Made by a program: the position numbers and the translations under genes. From Paenarthrobacter nicotinovorans (GTDB lineage: Bacteria > Actinomycetota > Actinomycetes > Actinomycetales > Micrococcaceae), in the NCBI RefSeq assembly GCF_021919345.1, contig NZ_CP089293.1:124001-188000 (forward strand): a stretch of 64,000 bases of DNA, read 5' to 3'. The notes under the pieces were generated by a model. The model was not told the DNA's origin. It was given only the letters and a program-made list of their open reading frames with translations, and searched no databases. How positions within the stretch are numbered: position 1 is the first letter of the stretch; every line of letters begins with the position of its first letter. Positions 18,045-35,387 of the stretch are shown here, in pieces.

Positions 18045-19532
18045 ATGTCTACCGACGTCACGTCCGACGCTAACGGCAAACCCGAATCCGGCACTTCCGG
18101 AGCCGTCGCCTCGGCAGGGACAACGTCCACGCAGGCTCCCGCCTCCGGAAAGATGTCGCGTGAGTCCGTGACGGTCATCGTCACGCTGCTGGTGGCGACC
18201 TTCGTGGTGATCCTCAACGAGACCATCATGAACGTTGCCTTGCAGCGCCTCATGACGGATCTTCAGGTGAGTGCTTCCACGGTTCAGTGGCTTGCCACCG
18301 GGTTCATGCTCACCATGGCAGTGGTCATCCCCACCACGGGCTTCATCCTGCAACGCATGAGTACCCGGGGCGCGTTCATGCTTGCCATGGGACTCTTCAG
18401 CGGCGGCACTTTGCTGGCGGCGTTGGCACCCGGATTCCTGGTGCTGCTGCTGGCCCGCATCGTCCAGGCCGGCGGAACGGCCATCATGCTGCCGCTGCTG
18501 ATGACCACCATCCTCACGTTGGTTCCCATGTCCAAGCGCGGCGCCGTCATGGGCAACGTGAGCATTGCCATTTCCGTGGCGCCTGCGATGGGGCCCACCG
18601 TTTCCGGCATCATCCTTGACCATTTCTCGTGGCGTTTCATGTTCGTGTTCGTGTTGCCGGTCGCCTTGGCTGCTTTCGCGATTGGTGCCAAGTACCTCAC
18701 CAATGTGGGGGAGCGCGAGAAGACGACCCTCGATGTCACGTCCGTGATCCTGACGGTTCCGGCCTTCGGTGGACTGGTCTATGGCCTTAGCCAGATCGGT
18801 GGTTCCAACGCGGGGGTTGTTCCGGTGATCGCCCTGGTGGTTGGCCTTCTATGCCTGGCGCTGTTTGTTGTCCGGCAGCTCAAGCTGCAGAAGTCCGATG
18901 CTCCGCTGCTGGACCTGCGCGCCTTCAAGTTCCGCATGTTCACGGTGTCCACGCTGTTGATGGTGGTGGCAATGATGGCGCTGTTTGGCGGCGTCATCCT
19001 GCTTCCGCTGTACCTGCAGAACACCTTGCACTTGCAGCCCCTGGAGACCGGGCTGGCCTTGCTGCCCGGCGGTTTGGCCATGGGCCTGCTGGGTCCCGTC
19101 ATCGGCAGGATCTTCGACAAGGTGGGCCCTCTGCCCCTGACCCTGTCCGGTTCGGTCCTGATGGTGCTGACCCTGTGGCAGTTCTCGCGGCTTGATGAGG
19201 CCAGTTCGCTTGGTTGGGTGATTGCCCTTCACGTGGCCTTGAGCTTCGGCCTTGCGCTGCTGTTCACTCCGGCCTTCACCACGGGCCTGAACCCGCTCCC
19301 GCCGCACCTCTACTCGCACGGTTCGGCGATCATCAGCACGGCCCAGCAGGTTTCAGGTGCAGCCGGTACCGCGCTGCTCGTGTCCATTTACGCTGTGGTT
19401 TCTGCTTCGTCTGGTCTAGTTGCCGGCATGCAGGCGGCCTTCCTGGCCGCGACCGTCATTGCCCTCGCCGCCGTGGTGCTCAGCGCCATGATGCGGAAGA
19501 CCGAAGGCGCGGGAGGCCAGGGCGGCCACTGA
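18045..19532 (+). CDS. MFS transporter, DHA2 (EmrB/QacA-like) family
   Basis: A 495-aa major facilitator with about 14 predicted membrane helices. The first helix carries the DHA2-type L-N-E-T-I-M-N-V-A-L pattern, followed by T-V-Q-W-L-A-T-G-F-M-L and the G-x-x-x-G-P motif (A-P-A-M-G-P-T-V-S-G) in helix 5. A ~40-residue polar N-terminus precedes helix 1. Members are proton-driven exporters of drugs or metabolites in the cytoplasmic membrane; the substrate cannot be read from sequence. GGGGA lies 8 nt before the ATG. A strong dedicated promoter with a palindrome suggests regulated expression. Confidence 0.9.
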   Translation: MSTDVTSDANGKPESGTSGAVASAGTTSTQAPASGKMSRESVTVIVTLLVATFVVILNETIMNVALQRLMTDLQVSASTVQWLATGFMLTMAVVIPTTGFILQRMSTRGAFMLAMGLFSGGTLLAALAPGFLVLLLARIVQAGGTAIMLPLLMTTILTLVPMSKRGAVMGNVSIAISVAPAMGPTVSGIILDHFSWRFMFVFVLPVALAAFAIGAKYLTNVGEREKTTLDVTSVILTVPAFGGLVYGLSQIGGSNAGVVPVIALVVGLLCLALFVVRQLKLQKSDAPLLDLRAFKFRMFTVSTLLMVVAMMALFGGVILLPLYLQNTLHLQPLETGLALLPGGLAMGLLGPVIGRIFDKVGPLPLTLSGSVLMVLTLWQFSRLDEASSLGWVIALHVALSFGLALLFTPAFTTGLNPLPPHLYSHGSAIISTAQQVSGAAGTALLVSIYAVVSASSGLVAGMQAAFLAATVIALAAVVLSAMMRKTEGAGGQGGH

Positions 19533-19640
19533 CCCTCGCTCACATCCCACGGGTTTGGACCGGACGCTTGCTCACGTTCCGTGGGTTTGAATCGGACGCT
19601 TGCTCATTTTCTTCGACGCTCTCTCACTTTGGTGGGGGAG
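19531..19640. repeat. Degenerate ~32-bp tandem repeats
   Basis: Successive units start at about 19531, 19562, 19594 and 19615. The core GACGCTTGCTCAC (variants GACCCTCGCTCAC, GACGCTCTCTCAC) is followed by (C/G)GTGGGTTTG(A/G)A or CACGGGTTTGG. Units 1-3 are clearest; the fourth is truncated. The array starts at the MFS stop codon. Function unknown. Confidence 0.6.
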
Positions 19641-19839
19641 CGTTGTTGTTTTGGTGTCGGGTGTCGTCTTTGGGTGTTCGACGGCGGTTGTTGGGTTGGG
19701 TGCGTGGGTGTCGGGGGGGTGTGGGTGGGTTGTGATGGGGTTCACGGTGGTTGTTTTGGTGGGTTTGGGGGTTGTTTGTTGGGTTGGTGGGGTTGTTTGG
19801 GTTGTGTTTGCGGGGTTTTTGGGTGGTGTTGGGGTGGAT
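19641..19839 (+). other. G/T-rich tract upstream of the first rRNA promoter
   Basis: About 200 bp in which the plus strand is almost entirely G and T, with many runs of three to seven Gs. Frames open through it encode only low-complexity Gly/Val/Trp/Cys sequence and are not taken as genes. A shorter related tract, sharing the segment GTGTTCGACGGCGGTT, precedes the second operon. Confidence 0.75.
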
Positions 19840-19868
19840 TTGGTGTGGGGGTGGGGCGCGTGTAAAGT
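19840..19868 (+). promoter_or_regulatory. Candidate rRNA promoter, operon 1
   Basis: TTGGTG (19840-19845), 17-bp spacer, TAAAGT (19863-19868), preceded by TG. The second operon has a matching TTGCGT-N17-TATTGT at the equivalent place, which supports the call. A GAGTCG...CGACTC inverted repeat follows within 45 nt. Confidence 0.55.
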
Positions 19869-20262
19869 TATTCGAGTCGCCGCCGCTGATGCGGAAAGAT
19901 AGCGACCGACTCCCTTTCAAATCACCGGTTCCGGTTGTGCTTTTGTGTGCTTCTGGTGGGTGGGGGAGGCCCGGGGTTTGGTTTGCTTTGTGCGGCCGGT
20001 TCGGGTAAGTTTGGAAAGTTGCTCCGGAGCGATCCTGGACCCTGTGGGGTGTGGGTGGTGCCGGTTGTGTCTGTTGTTTGAGAACTCAATAGTGTGCCAA
20101 GTTTGTTGATACCGATTGTTTTATTGATTGGTTGAAATTTTGCCAGGTTGCTGCGCACCCCCGTGTGTGGTGGTCTGGTTTTCAGCTGGTTTCGAATTTT
20201 GTGCAGCCGTGTTTGCCGTTATTTCCGGTGGGTGTGGTTGTGTCTGTTTGATTTTGTTTTAC
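19869..20262 (+). other. rRNA leader, operon 1
   Basis: Transcribed leader between the promoter and 16S. It contains the actinobacterial rrn leader motif TGTTTGAGAACTCAATAGTG (near 20074-20093). The segment GCCAAGTTTGTTGATACC (20096-20113) is partly complementary to the spacer just after 16S (around 21890-21913), as expected for a 16S processing stalk. From about 20070 on it is nearly identical to the leader of operon 2. Confidence 0.6.
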
Positions 20263-25464
<5,202 letters not shown>

Positions 25465-25617
25465 ACACCACACACAAAACACTGCACGCGTCCACTATGT
25501 GGTTCCCGAACAACAACCGTTCCAGGAACCAACAACAACAACTACATAACACCACAGTTGTAACCACAAGCTTCCCACCCACCCCCACACCAACGCGGGG
25601 TTGGGACGGGTAACAGA

Positions 25618-25738
25618 GTTACGGCGGTCATAGCGTGGGGGAAACGCCCGGTCCCATTCCGAACCCGGAAGCTAAGACCCACAGCGCCGATGGTACTGCA
25701 CCCGGGAGGGTGTGGGAGAGTAGGACACCGCCGGACAA
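25618..25738 (+). rRNA. rrf: 5S ribosomal RNA, operon 1
   Basis: About 121 nt beginning GTTACGGCGGTCATAGCG and ending GGACACCGCCGGACAA, whose ends pair. The internal CCCATTCCGAACCCGGAAG is conserved in bacterial 5S. It lies about 150 nt after 23S and right before the operon terminator. Confidence 0.95.
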
Positions 25739-25746
25739 CCATTAAC

Positions 25747-25780
25747 GAAGAGCCCCAACCACGGTTGGGGCTCTTCCATT
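25747..25780 (+). terminator. rRNA operon 1 terminator
   Basis: GAAGAGCCCCAACC (25747-25760) pairs perfectly with GGTTGGGGCTCTTC (25763-25776), followed by CATTT. The same hairpin ends operon 2. Confidence 0.9.
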
Positions 25781-26020
25781 TAACACACACAACCCCCACA
25801 CAAGCACCGGCCCTGCCTCCTCGTGGAAGTATGCGCGTTAGGGCATTGCCGGGAGTCGTTCCTGGCTCACGCCTGCGGTTGCCTGGAGCTTCGCATCGCC
25901 AACTCGGAGGCCGCCATTGCTGCGGAGAGTCGCGCGTGCGTCAACGTAATCTACGGCAATGCCGTAGACGGCCACCCACACAACCCACCCGACATTGAAT
26001 ATGCCGGGCGGGCGGCGGGT
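25781..26020. other. Intergenic segment after rRNA operon 1
   Basis: 240 bp between the terminator and the 3' end of the HhH-GPD gene. Frames are open in places but show no recognisable protein, start signal or RNA structure. I see nothing definable here. Confidence 0.5.
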
Positions 26021-26605
26021 TCAGGAGCCGCTTGTCTTTGCAGCCTTTGCTGCGGCTTTCGCTGCTTGCTTGCTGGCGCGGACCTTGGCCAGGGATGCAG
26101 GGTCCACGATGTCGGCCACGGACAAGTAGGAGCCGTCTTCTCCGTAGTGGCCGGCGGCCTCACGCCATCCGGTGGCTTTGAGACCGCATTGCTTGCCCAA
26201 AAGCGCCAGGAAGATCTTCGCCTTTTGTTCTCCGTAACCGGGCAGTGCCTTGAGCCTGCGGAGCACTTCGGGGCCGTCAGGGTTACCCTTCGTCCAGATC
26301 GCTGCTGCATCTCCGTCCCAGTCACTGTGCACCGTGGCAGCGAGGGCCTGGACCCTGCCTGCCATGGAGCCCGGAAAGCGGTGGACGGCGGGCCTCTCCT
26401 TGAAGAGCTCCACGAAGCCGGCCGGATCCTGGCCAGCGATGACGCCCGGATCGAGGGTGCCCAGACGCGTACGGATCTTCTCCGGGCCGGCAAAGGCCGA
26501 TTCCATGGTGACCTGTTGATCGAGCAGCATGCCCGTCAACAATGCAAAGGCGTCTTGACTGAGCAGCTGGTCGGCGGCGTCTTCGCCTGTGATGTGGAGT
26601 TCCAT
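26021..26605 (-). CDS. HhH-GPD-type base-excision DNA repair protein
   Basis: A 194-aa protein of the endonuclease III/AlkA-like superfamily. L-P-G-Y-G-E-Q-K-A-K-I-F is a helix-hairpin-helix, and L-D-Q-Q-V-T in the N-terminal part corresponds to the Q-Q motif of AlkA-like glycosylases. No Fe-S cluster cysteines are present. It ends in an Ala/Lys-rich tail (basic, probably DNA-contacting or disordered). Start 26605 is chosen because GGAGG lies 9 nt upstream; M at 26614 would overlap that site. It is the only gene between the two rRNA operons and is antisense to them, so it sits between 5.7-kb direct repeats. Substrate base is unknown. Confidence 0.8.
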   Translation of the reverse strand: MELHITGEDAADQLLSQDAFALLTGMLLDQQVTMESAFAGPEKIRTRLGTLDPGVIAGQDPAGFVELFKERPAVHRFPGSMAGRVQALAATVHSDWDGDAAAIWTKGNPDGPEVLRRLKALPGYGEQKAKIFLALLGKQCGLKATGWREAAGHYGEDGSYLSVADIVDPASLAKVRASKQAAKAAAKAAKTSGS

Positions 26606-26654
26606 GCGTCCCATCCTCCCACCCACCGGCGGTGTCGTCACGGTCGTGTTGTAG

Positions 26655-26716
26655 GTGGTGTTCGACGGCGGTTTGGTGGGTTTTGGGGGTTGGTGTGGGG
26701 GTGTTGGGTGGTGGAT
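26655..26716 (+). other. G/T-rich tract upstream of the second rRNA promoter
   Basis: Short version of the G/T-rich tract before operon 1, with runs of three to five Gs on the plus strand and the shared segment GTGTTCGACGGCGGTT. It is directly followed by the promoter. Confidence 0.65.
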
Positions 26717-26745
26717 TTGCGTTGGGGTTGTGGGGCGTGTATTGT
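26717..26745 (+). promoter_or_regulatory. Candidate rRNA promoter, operon 2
   Basis: TTGCGT (26717-26722), 17-bp spacer, TATTGT (26740-26745). Position and geometry match the promoter of operon 1, while the surrounding bases differ, so the elements appear conserved by selection. Confidence 0.55.
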
Positions 26746-27081
26746 TTTCTGAGTCGCCGGGTGCGAAACGGAAAGCCGGAAGGTGTGTACGGTTCGGTAG
26801 GCGGCCAAAAATAACTCTTCTTTTCCAATGGCCCTGTTGTGGTGCGCTGCTTTGTGTGGTGTTCCGGTGGGGTGATGTTTTGGGGGGTCTGTTGTTTGAG
26901 AACTCAATAGTGTGCCAAGTTTGTTGATACCGATTGTTTTATTGATTGGTTGAAATTTTGCCAGGTTGCTGCGCACCCCCGTGTGTGGTGGTCTGGTTTT
27001 CAGCTGGTTTCGAATTTTGTGCAGCCGCGTTTTGCCGTTATTTCCGGTGGGTGTGGTTGTGTCTGTTTGATTTTGTTTTAC
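26746..27081 (+). other. rRNA leader, operon 2
   Basis: Leader from the promoter to 16S. The first part (to ~26887) differs from operon 1; from 26888 on it is almost identical, including TGTTTGAGAACTCAATAGTG. Differences in the shared part are GCCGTGTTTGCCG versus GCCGCGTTTTGCCG just before 16S. Confidence 0.6.
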
Positions 27082-32283
<5,202 letters not shown>

Positions 32284-32438
32284 ACACCACACACAAAACA
32301 CTGCACGCGTCCACTATGTGGTTCCCGAACAACAACCGTTCCAGGAACCAACAACAACAACAACTACATAACACCACAGTTGTAACCACAAAGCTTCCCA
32401 CCCACCCCCACACCAACGGGGTCGGGACGGGTAACAGA

Positions 32439-32559
32439 GTTACGGCGGTCATAGCGTGGGGGAAACGCCCGGTCCCATTCCGAACCCGGAAGCTAAGACC
32501 CACAGCGCCGATGGTACTGCACCCGGGAGGGTGTGGGAGAGTAGGACACCGCCGGACAA
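32439..32559 (+). rRNA. rrf: 5S ribosomal RNA, operon 2
   Basis: Second 5S gene, same sequence as copy 1 as far as can be compared by eye. The 23S-5S spacer before it differs from copy 1 by one extra AAC unit, one extra A before AGCTTCCC and a changed GCGGGGTTGGG/GGGGTCGGG segment, shifting the offset to 6821. Confidence 0.95.
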
Positions 32560-32567
32560 CCATTAAC

Positions 32568-32601
32568 GAAGAGCCCCAACCACGGTTGGGGCTCTTCCAT
32601 T
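32568..32601 (+). terminator. rRNA operon 2 terminator
   Basis: Same 14-bp-arm hairpin as after operon 1 (GAAGAGCCCCAACC and its complement), followed by CATTT. The near-identity of the two operons ends about here. Confidence 0.9.
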
Positions 32602-32621
32602 TAACAAAGCCAGTCAGGCCC

Positions 32622-32649
32622 CAGCGGGCTGCAGCCGGATCGCCCGCTG
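32622..32649 (-). terminator. Possible terminator of the hydrolase cluster
   Basis: CAGCGGGC (32622-32629) and GCCCGCTG (32642-32649) form an 8-bp stem just beyond the stop of the last minus-strand hydrolase gene; no strong U tract. It faces the rRNA operon 2 terminator. Confidence 0.45.
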
Positions 32650-32652
32650 AAA

Positions 32653-33486
32653 CTAGCCGGAGAAGAACTCGGACAATTCCGAGATCAGCTTGTCCGGGGC
32701 TTTGTTGGGGCCGTCGTGCCCGAAGCCGGGAAGGATGGTGTAGCTGGACCCGGACAGGACATCGTGGATCTGTCCGCAGGCAACACCGAAGTAGGCGGGG
32801 CTCTTTTCACCCACCACGATCAAGGTCTCCAGCGGCAGTGCCAGGAACGGCTCGGCGGGCATGTCGGCCGCAATGACGGCCTTGATTTCCCGGACGCCGC
32901 AGGTCATGAGCTCCCGCATCTGCTTGCCGACAGGGGTGCCGGCGGCCAGCTTGTTGGCCAGTGTCAGCATCGAGAGCGGCATTCGCGCGAAAGCGCCGCC
33001 TGTCTCAACTCCCTTGATGAGGACGGCGAGGGCGCGGTCGTAGTCTCCCGCCGCCGTCGCGCGTTCATAATCGGGCGTCCAGTCGGCTTTGACGCTGTGG
33101 TTGACCGACACGGCGGGATCGTAGACGGCCAGCCGCTCCACCGGGAGCGTGCGTGCTGCATGCAGCGCCACCGCACCGCCGAAGCTATGGCCGAACACGT
33201 CGGTGCTGGACGTGTGCTCCATAACCGTTTGAAGGTCCCGGATATCGGCTTCCAACGTGTAGTCCTCGGCTTGGGGCGATGAGTCGCCCCTGCCACGCCG
33301 ATTGAACGTGTGGACCGGCCGGCCGAGCGCCTCACTGAGCTTCTGGGCGAAACGCGTGTAATCGGAGGCGGTCACCATGGAGGCAGGAACGACGACTACG
33401 CCGGAGCCTGCCGCTGCCAGGTCACCACCTGTGGTGAGGAGTTCGAGGTGTCCGCCGTCGTGGGTCATGATGATGTCGCGCGTCAT
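32653..33486 (-). CDS. Alpha/beta hydrolase
   Basis: A 277-aa soluble alpha/beta-hydrolase fold protein. The nucleophile elbow G-H-S-F-G-G is near residue 100, the oxyanion-region N-R-R-G-R-G-D-S is near 63, and the C-terminal G-F-G-H-D supplies the catalytic His. The two genes transcribed before it are paralogues with the same N-terminal T-H/N-D-G-G-x-L-x-L pattern. No signal peptide. A TAGGCT box 6 nt before the ATG suggests its own leaderless promoter. Substrate unknown; small esters or lactones are typical of the superfamily. Confidence 0.8.
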   Translation of the reverse strand: MTRDIIMTHDGGHLELLTTGGDLAAAGSGVVVVPASMVTASDYTRFAQKLSEALGRPVHTFNRRGRGDSSPQAEDYTLEADIRDLQTVMEHTSSTDVFGHSFGGAVALHAARTLPVERLAVYDPAVSVNHSVKADWTPDYERATAAGDYDRALAVLIKGVETGGAFARMPLSMLTLANKLAAGTPVGKQMRELMTCGVREIKAVIAADMPAEPFLALPLETLIVVGEKSPAYFGVACGQIHDVLSGSSYTILPGFGHDGPNKAPDKLISELSEFFSG

Positions 33487-33492
33487 GTCTTG

Positions 33493-33498
33493 AGCCTA
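33493..33498 (-). promoter_or_regulatory. TAGGCT -10 box, leaderless hydrolase gene
   Basis: Reads TAGGCT on the minus strand and ends 6 nt before the ATG at 33486. Confidence 0.5.
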
Positions 33499-33550
33499 GC
33501 CGAGCCACCCGACAGCCGGCCGCATGGCAACCCCGTATGTGGATACCGAA

Positions 33551-34405
33551 TCAGCTCTTGAAGTACTCCGAGATATCCGAAACCAGTTCATTCACTGCCG
33601 CGGGGACTGAGCCATGGAAGCCTTTGGGGGAGACTTCCAACGTGCTCCCTGGGACGGCCCTGTTCAACCTGGCTGCGGCGACTTTGTAGAACTGCGGGCT
33701 TTTCTTGCCCACCATGAAATGGGTGTTCGACGGCAGCACAGCGAAGTCCCGGGGCGTGTCAGCGTCCTCGAAGGCGGCCTTCAGCTCGCCGACACCGGAG
33801 GGCAGGAGTTCCCGGAAGACCTTGTTCACCTTGGTACGTGAAACCACTGCCATGAGTCCTGCCAGGATGGGCTCGGGTACTCGTGCCAAGGCTGTTCCGG
33901 GCTCCATTCCACGCCGCATCCGTGCCATCGCGCGGTTGATGTCGCCCTTGTCCACAGCGTCCGCGAAGCCGGGCAGCCAATCCAGGTCCATGCTTCCGTC
34001 GATGTTGACGGCGGCATCGTAGACAGCGAGTTTGCCGGGTTCGTGGCCGGTCCCGGCGAAGTCCTGTGCGGCATTCAGCGCGACGGATCCGCCCAGGCTG
34101 TGGCCAAGGATGTTCCGTGCACCGGTGGCGTCCATAACGGTGCGGACATCCTCTACTTCCGTCGCCATGGAGTAGTTGTGCGGCTGCCCTGTGGACTTTC
34201 CCCGGCCACGGCGGTCGTAGACGTCCACGGCCCAGCCGTCACCCAGGCCCTTGGCCAAAGCGATGGAGAACGGCCGGTAGATGAGGGCCGTCAGAAACGC
34301 GCCCCCGATCAGCACCACCCTGCGCTCCCCGGGCGCCTCTTCGGCGCCGTAGCTGTACAAGGCGAGCCTGCCGCCGTCGTGTGTCCTGATCCCGCGTTCC
34401 TTCAC
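33551..34405 (-). CDS. Alpha/beta hydrolase
   Basis: A 284-aa paralogue of its neighbours. N-terminal R-T-H-D-G-G-R-L, the Y-D-R-R-G-R-G-K-S loop, nucleophile elbow G-H-S-L-G-G and a C-terminal G-F-H-G catalytic His region are present. The start is a GTG at 34405 without Shine-Dalgarno; a TAAGAT box lies 6 nt before it and overlaps the stop codon of the upstream hydrolase gene. It is separated from the next hydrolase by 64 nt. Confidence 0.8.
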   Translation of the reverse strand: MKERGIRTHDGGRLALYSYGAEEAPGERRVVLIGGAFLTALIYRPFSIALAKGLGDGWAVDVYDRRGRGKSTGQPHNYSMATEVEDVRTVMDATGARNILGHSLGGSVALNAAQDFAGTGHEPGKLAVYDAAVNIDGSMDLDWLPGFADAVDKGDINRAMARMRRGMEPGTALARVPEPILAGLMAVVSRTKVNKVFRELLPSGVGELKAAFEDADTPRDFAVLPSNTHFMVGKKSPQFYKVAAARLNRAVPGSTLEVSPKGFHGSVPAAVNELVSDISEYFKS

Positions 34406-34411
34406 CGGAAC

Positions 34412-34417
34412 ATCTTA
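34412..34417 (-). promoter_or_regulatory. TAAGAT -10 box, leaderless hydrolase gene
   Basis: Reads TAAGAT on the minus strand, 6 nt before the GTG start at 34405; it includes the TAA stop of the upstream gene. Confidence 0.5.
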
Positions 34418-35311
34418 GGTGGCTTCTGCCTGTCCTACGGGGAGGTGGTTCCCCGAGAGGAACCGGGCCACCCGTGCGGCAAGCCGCCGTCCCGGGCGCA
34501 GCGGGCCTTCGTGGAATTGCAGCGGCACCTGCGCGAATGCGATCGCGGGCACCGCGCCGGCCAGCGCCCGGGCCGTTTCGGCGAAGTATGACGGACTCCA
34601 GCCGCCGCTGAGCATGAGGGTTGGAGTGGAGATTTTTGTGAAGTCCCCAATGTGCGCGTCGGCGTCAAGGACCGCCCGCATTTCCACGACGGCGGTGGGC
34701 AGCAGGGAACGCATCTCCAGTCCCAGCCTGGTTTGGGCGGACAGCACACTCAAAGTCCGCAGGGCCCGCATCGGAAGATAGGAAATCGGGCCAGCCGTTC
34801 CCAACCCCTGTACAAGGTGTGCCCAGGCCTGGTCCAATTGGCCCGCGGTGACTGCTTCCTCCAGCTCCGGCCGCCACCGGCTGCTCAGGTTGCCGGACAA
34901 CGACACCGCGGCGTCGTAGGTGACCAACCGGTTGATGGTGGTCCGCCGTGCGGCCTGGAGCGCCACGAACCCACCGTAGCTGTGCGCTACGACGTCGGTG
35001 GATCCGCTCTTTTCCATGACTGCCTGGAGGTCCGCGATCTCAGTGTCGACGGAATAGCCCGGGGGCTGCGGTGCCGAATGGCCACGGCCGCGGCGGTTGT
35101 AGCTGTGGACCGGGCGGCCCAGCATCACGCTGAGGGTACGCGCGAACGGCCAGTAGAGGGCGTCGGTCACCAGGGTGCCGTGGACAAGCACGACGCCGGC
35201 CGTTTCCGCGGGCGCTTTGGAACCGGGGATTGTGGCAGCCGACGCGGGCCTGAAGCTGTGCACCTCAAGGTGCCCGCCGCCGTCGTTCGTTTCAACTGTC
35301 CATGTCTCCAC
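34415..35311 (-). CDS. Alpha/beta hydrolase
   Basis: A 298-aa third paralogue with N-R-R-G-R-G-H-S, nucleophile elbow A-H-S-Y-G-G and a C-terminal His in L-Q-F-H-E-G. Ala replaces the usual Gly before the nucleophile His-Ser. The GTG start at 35311 has no ribosome site and a TAGACT box 6 nt upstream. It is divergent from lysS across about 75 bp. Confidence 0.8.
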   Translation of the reverse strand: METWTVETNDGGGHLEVHSFRPASAATIPGSKAPAETAGVVLVHGTLVTDALYWPFARTLSVMLGRPVHSYNRRGRGHSAPQPPGYSVDTEIADLQAVMEKSGSTDVVAHSYGGFVALQAARRTTINRLVTYDAAVSLSGNLSSRWRPELEEAVTAGQLDQAWAHLVQGLGTAGPISYLPMRALRTLSVLSAQTRLGLEMRSLLPTAVVEMRAVLDADAHIGDFTKISTPTLMLSGGWSPSYFAETARALAGAVPAIAFAQVPLQFHEGPLRPGRRLAARVARFLSGNHLPVGQAEAT

Positions 35312-35317
35312 CGTCCG

Positions 35318-35323
35318 AGTCTA
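35318..35323 (-). promoter_or_regulatory. TAGACT -10 box, leaderless hydrolase gene
   Basis: Reads TAGACT on the minus strand, ending 6 nt before the GTG at 35311. Confidence 0.5.
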
Positions 35324-35373
35324 TGCTTTTCACCGTCGGGCGAAGTCCGGAAATGAAGGTCCGCAATCACCGG

Positions 35374-35379
35374 TAAACT
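35374..35379 (+). promoter_or_regulatory. Possible -10 box of lysS
   Basis: TAAACT, 8 nt before the GTG of lysS; AAGGA lies too close to the GTG (2 nt) to be a normal ribosome site, so a nearly leaderless transcript is likely. Confidence 0.4.
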
Positions 35380-35387
35380 TAAGGACT

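Noticed and set aside
19581..19902. Gly/Val/Trp-rich frames in the G/T-rich tract before rRNA operon 1
   Set aside because: Pure composition effect; no start signal and no conserved residues.
25823..26752. 309-aa plus-strand frame across the HhH-GPD gene and G/T tract
   Set aside because: Mostly antisense to a recognisable repair protein; no ribosome site or family.
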